Notes: generated from the letters alone by a model not told the origin. A stretch of DNA of 11,501 nucleotides from Methanotrichaceae archaeon (GCA_013329455.1 DUKF01000206.1:1-11501), one strand, 5' to 3'. Shown: positions 1 through 8,108, numbered from the stretch's first letter. Translations and numbers: made by a program.

Positions 1-1
1 C

Positions 2-1414
<1,413 letters not shown>

Positions 1415-1441
1415 GCCCAAAGGCGTTCAAAAATATCCTAT

Positions 1442-1873
1442 TCATCGAGAAGAAGAAGGAGAAGAAGTGGGCGAAAAGAGGTAGAACCTGGCCTCGCCCT
1501 CGTTGACGAGAGTCCTGGAAAAGCCCGGAATCCGGGCGACCTCATCAACGAGAGGCCTTACGACCACATCGGCCCCGACCTTTTGGGCCAGCCTTCCCAT
1601 GGCGATCTGCATCTCGAGAGGCGGCCTTATCGAGTAGAGAAGAGATGCGCCCCGATATAGGTCCAGGTTCGGGGAGAATATGTCGTCCTCGACGACAGAT
1701 AGGCCGCCGAGGGTTCGTCCCGTCTTCTCGGTTGCCAGAACCTCGAGGTGGGGTGCGAGCAAGAGGGCGACTTCGGGGACACAACCGACCCCCACCTCCA
1801 CCACCTTTCCCGAATAGCGGGCCAGGATGAAACGGGCGAGGTCGGCCCCGCCCCTGATCTTTTGATGTGACAT
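1442..1873 (-). CDS. UPF0146 family protein (archaeal, Rossmann-like)
   Basis: 143 residues, starting with ATG at 1873 (MSHQKIRGG). A longer in-frame extension upstream would overlap thi4 and reads as Arg-rich shadow, so I chose this start. The N-terminal half has a methyltransferase-like glycine segment, KVVEVGVGCVPEVA (residues 23-36), followed by an acidic strand end (LATEK, 46-50). The segment LLYSIRPPLE (78-87) is characteristic of UPF0146. The C-terminus, after FYLFSP, is a short Ser/Pro tail. The biochemical role is unknown; the fold resembles SAM-dependent methyltransferases, but catalytic activity cannot be inferred. It starts 26 nt after the thi4 stop on the same strand, so co-transcription with thi4 is likely. 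No clear Shine-Dalgarno is visible before the ATG. Confidence 0.88.
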   Translation of the reverse strand: MSHQKIRGGADLARFILARYSGKVVEVGVGCVPEVALLLAPHLEVLATEKTGRTLGGLSVVEDDIFSPNLDLYRGASLLYSIRPPLEMQIAMGRLAQKVGADVVVRPLVDEVARIPGFSRTLVNEGEARFYLFSPTSSPSSSR

Positions 1874-1899
1874 TTGATTCGAAGACAAAGACGATAGCT

Positions 1900-2679
1900 C
1901 TAAAGCCCCAGCTTTTCGAGAGCCAGCATCGCGGCCTTCTCTCCGGAGAGGAGCATCCCGCCGAAGATCGGACCCATCCTCGGCCCTCCGGCGACGGCCG
2001 TCGCCGCCATCCCCGCGGCGATCAGGCCGGGGTAGACCTCCTGGGTCACCTCGACGACGGTCTTCTCGCCGACGTCGGCCCACATCGGCTTTTCGCCGAC
2101 GACGCCCAGAGACCCAACCTTGGCTCCCGGGATCTTCCTCTGGACGACCTTGCAGATGTTGGCGTCGTGGCCGGTCCCGTCGATGACGACCTTCGCCCTG
2201 ATCGAGAGGGGGTCGACGTGGAGCCTCGTTCTCTCCACCGTCTCCCAGTTGATGACGAGGCCTGCGATCTTCTCACCCTCCCTGATCATGACGTCCTCCA
2301 CGGTGACGAGGTTTACGATCTCGGCCCCGGCGTCGATGACCCCTGCTGTCAGCTTGGCCACCGTCTCGATGGAGTTAGCGATGTAGTAGCCCTCCTCGTA
2401 CTCCCGGTACCAGACCCCAAACTCGTCCAGGATCCTGCACCCCTCCTTCTGGACGACGATTCTGGGAAACATCATCCCGCCGCCCCAGATCCCGCCCCCG
2501 ACAAATAGGTCCTTCTCGAAGACCACGGTCTTTGCGTCAGCCTCGGCGAGCTTCTTGGCCGCCACCAAGTTTGCGGGACCCGCGCCCACCAGAGCCACGT
2601 CCACGTCGGTGTACTTCAAAAAAGACTCCATGTAAGATTCGACTATCGCCCTTGTGATCGTAACTTCATCAAGCGCCAT
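1900..2679 (-). CDS. thi4: Sulfide-dependent ADP-thiazole synthase, Thi4 family
   Basis: 259 residues, full length for the archaeal family. Thi4 makes the ADP-thiazole precursor of thiamine from NAD, glycine and sulfur. Visible features: an N-terminal dinucleotide-binding strand VGAGPANL (31-38), the FVGGGIWGGGMMF segment (59-71), a TGHD motif (169-172), and the C-terminal RMGPIFGGMLLSGEKAA (234-250). At the place of the yeast suicide cysteine (Cys205, in the context CMDP) this protein has His154 (LHVDP), the archaeal state, in which free sulfide is the sulfur donor with Fe(II) and the enzyme turns over catalytically. The GxGxxG turn ends in Asn rather than Gly (GAGPAN), a mild oddity. It is divergent from ftsZ, and UPF0146 follows 26 nt downstream. 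A TATA-like element about 28 nt upstream of the ATG suggests a leaderless or near-leaderless transcript. Confidence 0.94.
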   Translation of the reverse strand: MALDEVTITRAIVESYMESFLKYTDVDVALVGAGPANLVAAKKLAEADAKTVVFEKDLFVGGGIWGGGMMFPRIVVQKEGCRILDEFGVWYREYEEGYYIANSIETVAKLTAGVIDAGAEIVNLVTVEDVMIREGEKIAGLVINWETVERTRLHVDPLSIRAKVVIDGTGHDANICKVVQRKIPGAKVGSLGVVGEKPMWADVGEKTVVEVTQEVYPGLIAAGMAATAVAGGPRMGPIFGGMLLSGEKAAMLALEKLGL

Positions 2680-2700
2680 GAAAGTGGCGAGGCCTCGATC

Positions 2701-2716
2701 GGTGATAAAGATATCC
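2701..2716 (-). promoter_or_regulatory. Probable TATA element of thi4
   Basis: On the minus strand the stretch reads GGATATCTTTATCACC. The TTTATC core is centred near 2707, about 28 nt upstream of the thi4 ATG (2679), which is the distance expected if transcription starts at or next to the start codon. The BRE is weak. A 10-bp palindrome (CGAGGCCTCG, 2688-2697) lies between it and the start. No thiamine-pyrophosphate riboswitch is recognisable, and there is no room for one. Confidence 0.4.
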
Positions 2717-2721
2717 TTTTT

Positions 2722-2736
2722 GGAAATTCTTATTTA
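2722..2736 (+). promoter_or_regulatory. Probable BRE/TATA element of the ftsZ-family gene
   Basis: The plus strand reads GGAAATTCTTATTTA: a purine-rich BRE followed by a TATA-like CTTATTTA (2729-2736). Transcription would start near 2760 and give a leader of about 90 nt. It lies back to back with the thi4 element. Inferred from sequence only. Confidence 0.35.
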
Positions 2737-2847
2737 CCATCCGAGCCTCCTTTTCTACTGCGAAGAATTTCAGAAGGGGGATGGGTTCAAAGACCGGCAC
2801 GTTTTGAGGGAGGCCGAGAGCCCCTTGCCCCGTTGGGAGTGGATAGA

Positions 2848-3885
2848 ATGGAGTTAGAGCCGAAAGGGGGCTTCAGGTCTGTGGAGATGAGCTACTCGTA
2901 CGACGGCGAGGATCTCGCAAATCCCAGAATCCTGGTGGTGGGGTGCGGTAATGCTGGCTGCAACATGGTGACGAGGCTCGCCAATTTGGGTGTTCATGGT
3001 GCCGAGATCGTGGCCGTGAACACCGATAGGCGCCGGATGGACAAGATCAAGGCCGACAAAAAGATCCTGATCGGAAGAGGCGTTGCGGGTGGCGATGGTG
3101 CCGGAGGCGACCCGGAGCTTGGAAGGATCGCCGCCGAGAGGTCGAGACACATCCTCGAAGAGGCTCTCGGGAGCGCAGACCTCGTCTTCGTCGCCGCTGG
3201 CCTTGGCGGCGGGACCGGGATGGGTGCAGCACCTACAATATGCGAAATTGCAAGAAATCTCGGCGCAACGGCGGTGGGGATATTCACCCTTCCTTTGGGA
3301 GCTGGCTGGCGGCGAGGTGACGAGGGACCGGATAATCCAGTCAAGATCGAAAATCTGGTGAAGGCCGCAAACACCCTCATACTTCTGGATAACAACAGAA
3401 TTCTGGAGATGGCGCCAGACCTCTCGGCAGAGCAGGCCTTCTCAGTGATGGACCAGGTCGTGGCCGAGATCGCCAAGGGGATCACCGAGACTGTAACTCA
3501 AACATCACTGATCAACCTCGACTACGCCGACGTGAAGACGATAATGAGCCGCGGCGGCCTCTCGGCTGTCCTGGTGGGTGAAGCCGATACAAAAGACGGG
3601 GCCGAGGAGGTCGTCTTCTCGGCTTTGAGGTCTCCGATGCTGGAGATGGAGATAAAACGGGCCACTGGCTGCCTCCTCCACATGACGGGGGGAAGAGACC
3701 TCACCCTGAAGAAGGCGGCGACGATCGCCGGTGTCCTGACCAGGGAGCTAGACCCAGAGGCGAACGTCATCTGGGGAGCCAGAGTAAAGGAGAGTTACGA
3801 AGGAAAGATCGGATTGATGGCGATAATGACCGGGGCGGGGATGCCGCCGGTCTTTGGTCAACGTAAAGAACTTGACCGAGATTGA
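2848..3885 (+). CDS. ftsZ: FtsZ-family cell-division GTPase
   Basis: 345 residues from ATG 2848. A TTG 15 nt upstream is in frame, but GGAG at 2836-2839 sits 8 nt before the ATG, so ATG is preferred. FtsZ polymerises at mid-cell, with GTP hydrolysed between subunits. The first nucleotide loop VVGCGNAGCN (30-39), NTD (58-60) and GAGGDPELG (84-92) are standard. The tubulin signature is GGGTGMG (120-126), where most FtsZ have Thr or Ser at the Met. The T7 catalytic loop is intact (NLDYAD, 223-228). After FTLPL the usual short EG-x-x-R loop is replaced by GAGWRRGDEGPDNP (151-164). There is no long C-terminal tail or obvious membrane-tether peptide. Both nucleotide and catalytic loops support an active GTPase; the two departures suggest a divergent archaeal FtsZ, perhaps one of two paralogues. 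Confidence 0.9.
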   Translation: MELEPKGGFRSVEMSYSYDGEDLANPRILVVGCGNAGCNMVTRLANLGVHGAEIVAVNTDRRRMDKIKADKKILIGRGVAGGDGAGGDPELGRIAAERSRHILEEALGSADLVFVAAGLGGGTGMGAAPTICEIARNLGATAVGIFTLPLGAGWRRGDEGPDNPVKIENLVKAANTLILLDNNRILEMAPDLSAEQAFSVMDQVVAEIAKGITETVTQTSLINLDYADVKTIMSRGGLSAVLVGEADTKDGAEEVVFSALRSPMLEMEIKRATGCLLHMTGGRDLTLKKAATIAGVLTRELDPEANVIWGARVKESYEGKIGLMAIMTGAGMPPVFGQRKELDRD

Positions 3886-3918
3886 AGAGCCCCTCCGACC
3901 AACCGACCTCCAGAAGAG

Positions 3919-3939
3919 TCGGCCCCCCCAAACGGCCGA
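3919..3939 (+). terminator. Possible stem-loop after the ftsZ-family gene
   Basis: TCGGCC (3919-3924) pairs with GGCCGA (3934-3939) around a C/A-rich loop, 34 nt after the stop at 3885, in the 143-nt gap between convergent genes. No T-run follows, so it may be only a GC-rich hairpin. I see no gene in this gap. Confidence 0.22.
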
Positions 3940-4028
3940 TACCCTGAAGAGATGATCGCCCGACTGGCCAATAGATCTCCAGATCCCGACTGTGATCCGG
4001 ACACAGTTCTTCCTCAGAAGTTTGCCTT

Positions 4029-5300
4029 TTATGAGCTTGTGGAGGGCATCTCAGGTCTGACCCGGAGGAACTTCTCCTCCTCACCCAGGGTCATGGTGGC
4101 GTCGATTCCGACTTTGGTTGTGATCCCGTTGACGGACCTGGGATCGAGGGTGCTCCCCCGGACGTTGGGGTACATGACGATGTCCTCATCGCCCCTGGCC
4201 CTGGTTGCGACGGCATACTCTAGGTCCTGAGGGTTGTAGACGTCAATATCGTAGTCGACTACGATGACGTGCTTGAGACTTTTATGAGCCTCGAAGGTTG
4301 CATCGATCACATTTCTCGGGTCGGACTGGTCCTTCTTTTTGATCTGGACGACGGCGTGAAGGTAGGAGCATCCACCCTCCGTGAGAAGGACGTCCCTCAC
4401 GTCGGCTACTCGGGATGTGGCCCTGAATATCAGAGGCTCGTAAGGGACGCCCATCAGCATCTTGTGCTCGCCACCCGAGGGGAGGAGGCCGTGGTAGATC
4501 GGAACCTCTCTCATCATCATCTTCGTCAAGTGAATCACCGGCTCCATTCTCGCAAAATCTCTGGTTCCGGTTATGTCCACGAAGGGGCCCTCGGAGGCGG
4601 TCTCGGCGTCGATGTACCCTTCGAAGACGATCTCAGCGTGAGGGACCAAAACGCCATTATCGAGGGCCACAAGCTCCACGGGGCTTCCGGATAGGGCGCT
4701 TGCGTACTGAAACTCCATCCCCAATGGGACTCTGGTGCTGGCCGCGATCAGGACGACGGGATCGACCCCGATGACGATCCCCACGGGGAGCTTCTCACCC
4801 TTCTCGAGAGCCTCCTGGAGGAGCATGTGGGTGTGCCTTCCAGGAACGAGCCTCGCCGCAAGTTCGTCCTTTCCCAGGACCATCATCCTGTGGACCGAGG
4901 CGTTCGTCTTATTTCCAAAGGTCGAAACGACGATCCCAGAGGTGATGTAGGGGCCCCCGTCCCCCCGAAAATGAGTGAGGATGGGTAAACTGGACAAGTC
5001 GGGCTCGGTGGCGACTTCCTGGAAGGGGGAAGATTCGACTTCCCGGATCCAGCCGGCCTTCATATTGATCCGGGCGAGCCTTTTCACCATATCCTCTCGG
5101 GAGGTCGCTAGAGCCCTTGCCAGATGGTCCCGGGTCCCGATGATGTTCATGCAGCACTTCTTGCCGTCGACGTTGTTGAAAAGGACGGGACCAGCCCCAA
5201 CGGAGAGGGCCGCAGCCTCCAGCACCGGCGAGATCGGGCGGTCCACCTCCTCGAGAAGGCCAGCCTCCTGAAGTCCGTGGAGGGAACCTCTGAAGCTCAT
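4029..5300 (-). CDS. UbiD-family decarboxylase, probably anhydromevalonate phosphate decarboxylase
   Basis: 423 residues from ATG 5300. MSFRGSLHGLQEAG matches the usual UbiD N-terminus; another ATG 21 nt upstream (5321) is possible. UbiD enzymes use prenylated FMN for reversible decarboxylation. Seen here: GPYITSGIVV (116-125), an N-x-x-x-x-R-M motif ending at Arg138 (NASVHRM), the EIVFEG segment (223-228) with two glutamates, and EGPF (237-240); these match the Arg/Glu catalytic and prFMN/metal-binding regions. In archaea without quinones a UbiD homologue makes isopentenyl phosphate from trans-anhydromevalonate 5-phosphate in the modified mevalonate pathway, and this is the most likely role. 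A different aromatic or quinone-related substrate cannot be excluded. The ATG at 5300 lies 40 nt after the DUF1614 stop (5341-5343) on the same strand, so it shares that gene's promoter. No UbiX (prFMN synthase) gene is visible in the window. Confidence 0.9.
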   Translation of the reverse strand: MSFRGSLHGLQEAGLLEEVDRPISPVLEAAALSVGAGPVLFNNVDGKKCCMNIIGTRDHLARALATSREDMVKRLARINMKAGWIREVESSPFQEVATEPDLSSLPILTHFRGDGGPYITSGIVVSTFGNKTNASVHRMMVLGKDELAARLVPGRHTHMLLQEALEKGEKLPVGIVIGVDPVVLIAASTRVPLGMEFQYASALSGSPVELVALDNGVLVPHAEIVFEGYIDAETASEGPFVDITGTRDFARMEPVIHLTKMMMREVPIYHGLLPSGGEHKMLMGVPYEPLIFRATSRVADVRDVLLTEGGCSYLHAVVQIKKKDQSDPRNVIDATFEAHKSLKHVIVVDYDIDVYNPQDLEYAVATRARGDEDIVMYPNVRGSTLDPRSVNGITTKVGIDATMTLGEEEKFLRVRPEMPSTSS

Positions 5301-5340
5301 GCTGGAAGAGACGACACCCATTGATAAAGACCTTTGCTTT

Positions 5341-6048
5341 TCAGACGATCAAAACCGCGATCACTCCCGTCATGAATATGCCGTCGAAGGTGCCCGCACC
5401 CCCGATGCTCGCCACCGGCGCCCCGAGGTCCGAGATCCTGTTCAGGTTGAGGAGGTCCGCCCCGATCAGGGTTCCAAGGACCCCTCCGACGTAGGCCGTG
5501 ACGAAGCGGCACTCGGGAATGGGGCAGAAGGCCGCGGTGAGGAGGAGGGCGGATAAAGCTGCTGCAAGCGGCGGGATGAAGAGGGGCGTTGCTATCCCGA
5601 GGCCCTTTATCGGCCTTGCCACGCTGTGAGTCACCAGGGTGACGAACGCTGTCCCCGCGAGAGCGAAAGGCGCAACCTCGGGATAGGTGATAAGCAGGTA
5701 GGCCGAGACCAAAACCGGGATCAGGGCGCCGCCGACGTTCACCGCCACCGTGGTCTGGTTGGTAACCGTCTTCACCACCGGAATCATGTAGACCATGCCA
5801 AAGCTCCTGACAAATGTGTCTTTCACCACGGGAACCTTCGATTCCATGGTGAAGAGGGGAAAGTTCATCCCAGCGCCCACGAGGGAGGCTGCAAGCAAAA
5901 GGAGGGCGTCTGACCAGGAGAATCCCATCTTGGTGAAGGCGGTGCTTAGAGCCCCGAAGAACAGGAAGATCACGCTCACCCAGACCACCACAGCCAAAAG
6001 GAGTATCGCCAAAATCCCGAAGGGAAGGTAGATCATCCGATTGTTCAT
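5341..6048 (-). CDS. DUF1614 family multi-pass membrane protein
   Basis: 235 residues, ATG at 6048, about six or seven membrane segments (roughly 8-32, 47-60, 104-121, 126-140, 150-172, 183-203, 217-235). The C-terminal signature APVASIGGAGTFDGIF (210-225) and IGADLLNL (195-202) identify DUF1614. Further conserved-looking polar positions are HSVARP (141-146) and MNFPL (61-65). The function is unknown. Asp198 and Asp222 both lie in or next to predicted C-terminal helices, the second in a Gly-rich turn, which superficially recalls intramembrane aspartyl proteases; this is resemblance only. It is the first gene of a two-gene operon with the UbiD-family decarboxylase and has a strong BRE/TATA 26 nt before its ATG, so its mRNA is probably leaderless. 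Confidence 0.85.
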   Translation of the reverse strand: MNNRMIYLPFGILAILLLAVVVWVSVIFLFFGALSTAFTKMGFSWSDALLLLAASLVGAGMNFPLFTMESKVPVVKDTFVRSFGMVYMIPVVKTVTNQTTVAVNVGGALIPVLVSAYLLITYPEVAPFALAGTAFVTLVTHSVARPIKGLGIATPLFIPPLAAALSALLLTAAFCPIPECRFVTAYVGGVLGTLIGADLLNLNRISDLGAPVASIGGAGTFDGIFMTGVIAVLIV

Positions 6049-6067
6049 GAAATCGAATCGACCTACG

Positions 6068-6083
6068 GAAGTATAACTTTTCG
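6068..6083 (-). promoter_or_regulatory. BRE/TATA promoter of the DUF1614-UbiD operon
   Basis: The minus strand reads CGAAAAGTTATACTTC, close to the archaeal BRE plus TATA consensus. The TATA centre (about 6074) lies 26 nt before the ATG at 6048, so the transcript should begin at or next to the start codon. This is the best-formed protein-gene promoter in the window. Confidence 0.65.
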
Positions 6084-6222
6084 TCTCCCTGACACTAGGA
6101 TCAGAGAATCACGATCATCAGAAAAGAAAACGGCTCTGGCAAAAGTTAGATGTAAGTTCAGATCGGATATTGATCCAAGAGCGACTCAGACGGTCAAAGA
6201 GAGGCCGCATGGAGCAAATATC

Positions 6223-7041
6223 ATGACAGAATCTCCCGCAAATAAGATCAAGCACAGCATAATGGTGATGAGCGGCAAAGGCGGCGTCGGAAAGACGACG
6301 GTCTCGGTCAACCTGGGCCTCAGTCTCGCCCTCTACGGAAAGGTGGTTGGGATCCTGGACGCCGACATCACAGGGCCGAACGTCCCAAAGATGCTGAACA
6401 TAGAAGACGCCACTATGACAGGCGAGGAGGACCAGACGATCCACCCCGTTGAGCTTCCCGTGGGGGCCGACGGGGCGGTCAGGGTCGTCTCGATGGCTTT
6501 TGTGATCGGAAAAGACAGCCCCGTCGTCTGGAGGGGACCTCTCAAGATGCAGGTCCTAAAGCAGTTCATCGAGACCGTGACCTGGGGAGATCTCGACTAC
6601 ATGCTGATCGACCTGCCTCCGGGGACGAGCGATGAGCCGCTCAGCATCGCCCAGCTCCTCCATCCCGACGGGATGATCATCGTCACCACGCCCCAGGACC
6701 TGGCCCTCCTCGACGCGAGAAAAGCGATCGATATGTCCAGGTCCCTGGGGATACCGGTCCTTGGGATCGTCGAGAACATGAGCGGCTTCACATGTCCCAA
6801 GTGCGGAAAAGCGATCGACATCTTCAAGGTCGGCGGAGGAATGAAAGCGGCCGAGGAGCTGAGGGTTCCATTCTTGGGGAGGATCGAGATCGATCCTGCG
6901 ATCTGCGAGACCGGCGACAGCGGCAAACCGTTCATACTGAACGTTCAGTCAAAAACCGCCGAGGCTTTCGACGAGATAGTGAGAAAGATCATGGCCCACT
7001 ACGAGGGCGAGAAATGGACGCCTGAACCCTCTGCGAAATAG
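6223..7041 (+). CDS. apbC: Mrp/NBP35-family iron-sulfur cluster carrier ATPase
   Basis: 272 residues, ATG at 6223 with GGAG (6211-6214) 8 nt upstream. This P-loop ATPase binds a bridging [4Fe-4S] cluster as a dimer and passes it to apo-proteins in the cytoplasm. Seen here: a deviant Walker A, SGKGGVGKTT (17-26); the Walker A' / switch I segment DADITGPNVPKM (46-57); Walker B, DLPPGTSDE (130-138); and the cluster-binding CPKC (191-194) in the context MSGFTCPKCGK. There is no N-terminal DUF59/MIP18 domain and no N-terminal cysteine cluster, so it is the short archaeal form. It is transcribed divergently from the DUF1614-UbiD operon, and no other Fe-S biogenesis gene is adjacent. The last 15 residues are a polar tail. 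Confidence 0.93.
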   Translation: MTESPANKIKHSIMVMSGKGGVGKTTVSVNLGLSLALYGKVVGILDADITGPNVPKMLNIEDATMTGEEDQTIHPVELPVGADGAVRVVSMAFVIGKDSPVVWRGPLKMQVLKQFIETVTWGDLDYMLIDLPPGTSDEPLSIAQLLHPDGMIIVTTPQDLALLDARKAIDMSRSLGIPVLGIVENMSGFTCPKCGKAIDIFKVGGGMKAAEELRVPFLGRIEIDPAICETGDSGKPFILNVQSKTAEAFDEIVRKIMAHYEGEKWTPEPSAK

Positions 7042-7062
7042 CCGAACAGAGGATCAATGGAG

Positions 7063-7100
7063 TCGCGGCCAAAAAGTCCGCGAGTTGATATAAATTAATA
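7063..7100. terminator. Hairpin and AT-rich tract between convergent genes
   Basis: TCGCGG (7063-7068) pairs with CCGCGA (7078-7083), followed by an AT-only stretch to about 7100. For minus-strand transcripts ending at 7106 a T5 run follows the stop directly; for apbC the hairpin is about 22 nt past the stop. It probably serves both directions. Confidence 0.4.
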
Positions 7101-7105
7101 AAAAT

Positions 7106-7432
7106 TTAGGTGGCTTTCTTGATCAGATAGCCACCGTTGCTTATTCCCAGCAATACCAGCATGCTCGAACTCAGAACGGGAAAAGCGTCTATCAGGCCGG
7201 CACCGACGAAGAATTTATCTCCAAGGAAAAACAGGTAAACCGCCGCCAGAAGCACGGTGAAGTAGAACATCTGTACCTTACCCAAATCCGGTATGTTGGA
7301 GTCGTCTGCATCTTCGCCGCTGAATAAATCAGAAAAGCTGGCGTTCTTTTCAGATTCGTTGTAAAGGATTTGCCCCACGGGATAGACCTCTGCCTCTTTT
7401 TGAAGATCTTTCAACTCTGATTTGGCTTTCAA
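7106..7432 (-). CDS. C-terminal half of a split membrane protein (unknown function)
   Basis: 108 residues if started at TTG 7432, but no convincing Shine-Dalgarno precedes it and the frame stays open upstream for 11 more codons to the A7 run at 7465-7471, where it meets the upstream gene in the -1 frame. It is therefore better read as the second half of one protein. It begins with a charged, helix-forming segment (1-18, Lys/Glu/Leu rich) and an acidic linker (36-48), then two membrane helices (54-71 and 88-104). The pattern DLGKVQMFYFT (49-59) followed by LVLLGIS (92-98) repeats a pattern in the upstream half, so the protein looks internally duplicated. The base composition is more AT-rich than the flanking housekeeping genes. 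I do not recognise a named family. Confidence 0.6.
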   Translation of the reverse strand: MKAKSELKDLQKEAEVYPVGQILYNESEKNASFSDLFSGEDADDSNIPDLGKVQMFYFTVLLAAVYLFFLGDKFFVGAGLIDAFPVLSSSMLVLLGISNGGYLIKKAT

Positions 7433-7461
7433 AGCCTCAGGATCCGCCCCGCGACTTGCAG

Positions 7462-7471
7462 CTATTTTTTT
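7462..7471 (-). other. A7 heptamer with adjacent stop: possible -1 frameshift site
   Basis: On the minus strand the zero frame reads GCA AAA AAA TAG, so the run is a classical X-XXY-YYZ heptamer (A-AAA-AAA) with a stop codon immediately after it. A -1 slip continues into an open frame (K-I-A-A-S-R-G-A-D-P-E-A) joined to the downstream membrane half. A 5-bp hairpin, GGCTT/AAGCC, lies about 28 nt downstream, farther than usual for a stimulatory element. No strong Shine-Dalgarno-like stimulator is seen in the 15 nt upstream. Confidence 0.5.
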
Positions 7472-8016
7472 GCCGTATCTTTGGAGGACTCATCGTCTTT
7501 GCGAGGTCGATTCTCTTTAATATCCTTTAACAGCGGCGACCCGATCAGCGATGTTATGCTGATCCCAATCAGAACCCATAACTCTTTTGGAATGGGTATG
7601 GACATGGGCTCAGGATAACCAGCTGCGAGATTCCAGAAGACCGAGGTTATAAATCCCGACAGAATTATGAGTGTCCAGAGGATCATCTGCGTCCTGGAAA
7701 GGCTCATCCTGCGCCTATGATCAATGAGCAGACCGCAGTTCCTGCCCAATTTGCCGCGTCCGATAACCACGGCTATTAAAGTTAGTAGCGCAAATGTAAC
7801 TATCCAAGTTGAGACTTTGATCAAAGGCGTATCTGGTTTGACGTTCTCCGAATTAAATACAGCGGGTGTGTTTTCAGTTGCTGGCATCATTTCAGTTGCG
7901 AGATCGACTACACAATAATGTAGAGCCCAGTAGTTTACCGCCAAAATTAAGGCGAGGAAGACAAATACCCACATCGTATGCCATCGGCGCCATTCATTCT
8001 TCTTATCAGCCATCAT
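7462..8016 (-). CDS. N-terminal half of a split membrane protein (unknown function)
   Basis: 184 residues from ATG 8016. A perfect archaeal GGTGAT (8032-8027) lies 10 nt upstream of this ATG, so I prefer it to the in-frame ATG at 8037; ATG 8013 is also possible. Four membrane helices (about 15-35, 68-86, 109-128, 145-162) and an extracytoplasmic-looking loop at 36-66. Between helices 2 and 3 is a basic loop with CGLLIDHRRRMSLSRTQ (94-110). The C-terminus is a charged tail ending DTAKK, encoded by GC followed by A7 and an immediate TAG. The -1 frame continues openly into the 7106-7432 ORF; together they would make about 303 residues. The function is unknown. It could be a real frameshift-expressed protein, a pseudogene, or a sequence error in the A-run. 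Confidence 0.65.
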   Translation of the reverse strand: MMADKKNEWRRWHTMWVFVFLALILAVNYWALHYCVVDLATEMMPATENTPAVFNSENVKPDTPLIKVSTWIVTFALLTLIAVVIGRGKLGRNCGLLIDHRRRMSLSRTQMILWTLIILSGFITSVFWNLAAGYPEPMSIPIPKELWVLIGISITSLIGSPLLKDIKENRPRKDDESSKDTAKK

Positions 8017-8051
8017 AGACCACCCAATCACCAACATTCTTTAGACGGTTC

Positions 8052-8068
8052 ATATTTATCAAGTTTTC
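8052..8068 (-). promoter_or_regulatory. BRE/TATA promoter of the split membrane protein
   Basis: The minus strand reads GAAAACTTGATAAATAT, with the TATA core (ATAAATAT) at 8059-8052. Transcription would start near 8029, downstream of ATG 8037, which also favours the start at 8016 or 8013. Confidence 0.5.
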
Positions 8069-8108
8069 TATGGTGTTCTGAACTTTGATGCCGCGAATTT
8101 GAACATCG

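Noticed and set aside
1867..2508. 213-codon plus-strand ORF opposite thi4
   Set aside because: Antisense to a well-supported Thi4; Asp/Pro/Leu-rich composition typical of shadows in GC-rich DNA.
2680..2847. Possible TPP riboswitch upstream of thi4
   Set aside because: No CTGAGA-type or ACC-type conserved core is visible, and the TATA element leaves almost no leader.
3952..4230. Plus-strand ORF in the gap after the ftsZ-family gene
   Set aside because: Most of it lies antisense to the UbiD-family gene, with no family resemblance.
7433..7461. Independent start of the downstream membrane half at TTG 7432
   Set aside because: No convincing Shine-Dalgarno, and the frame is open further upstream to the A7 run; kept only as the conservative coordinate.
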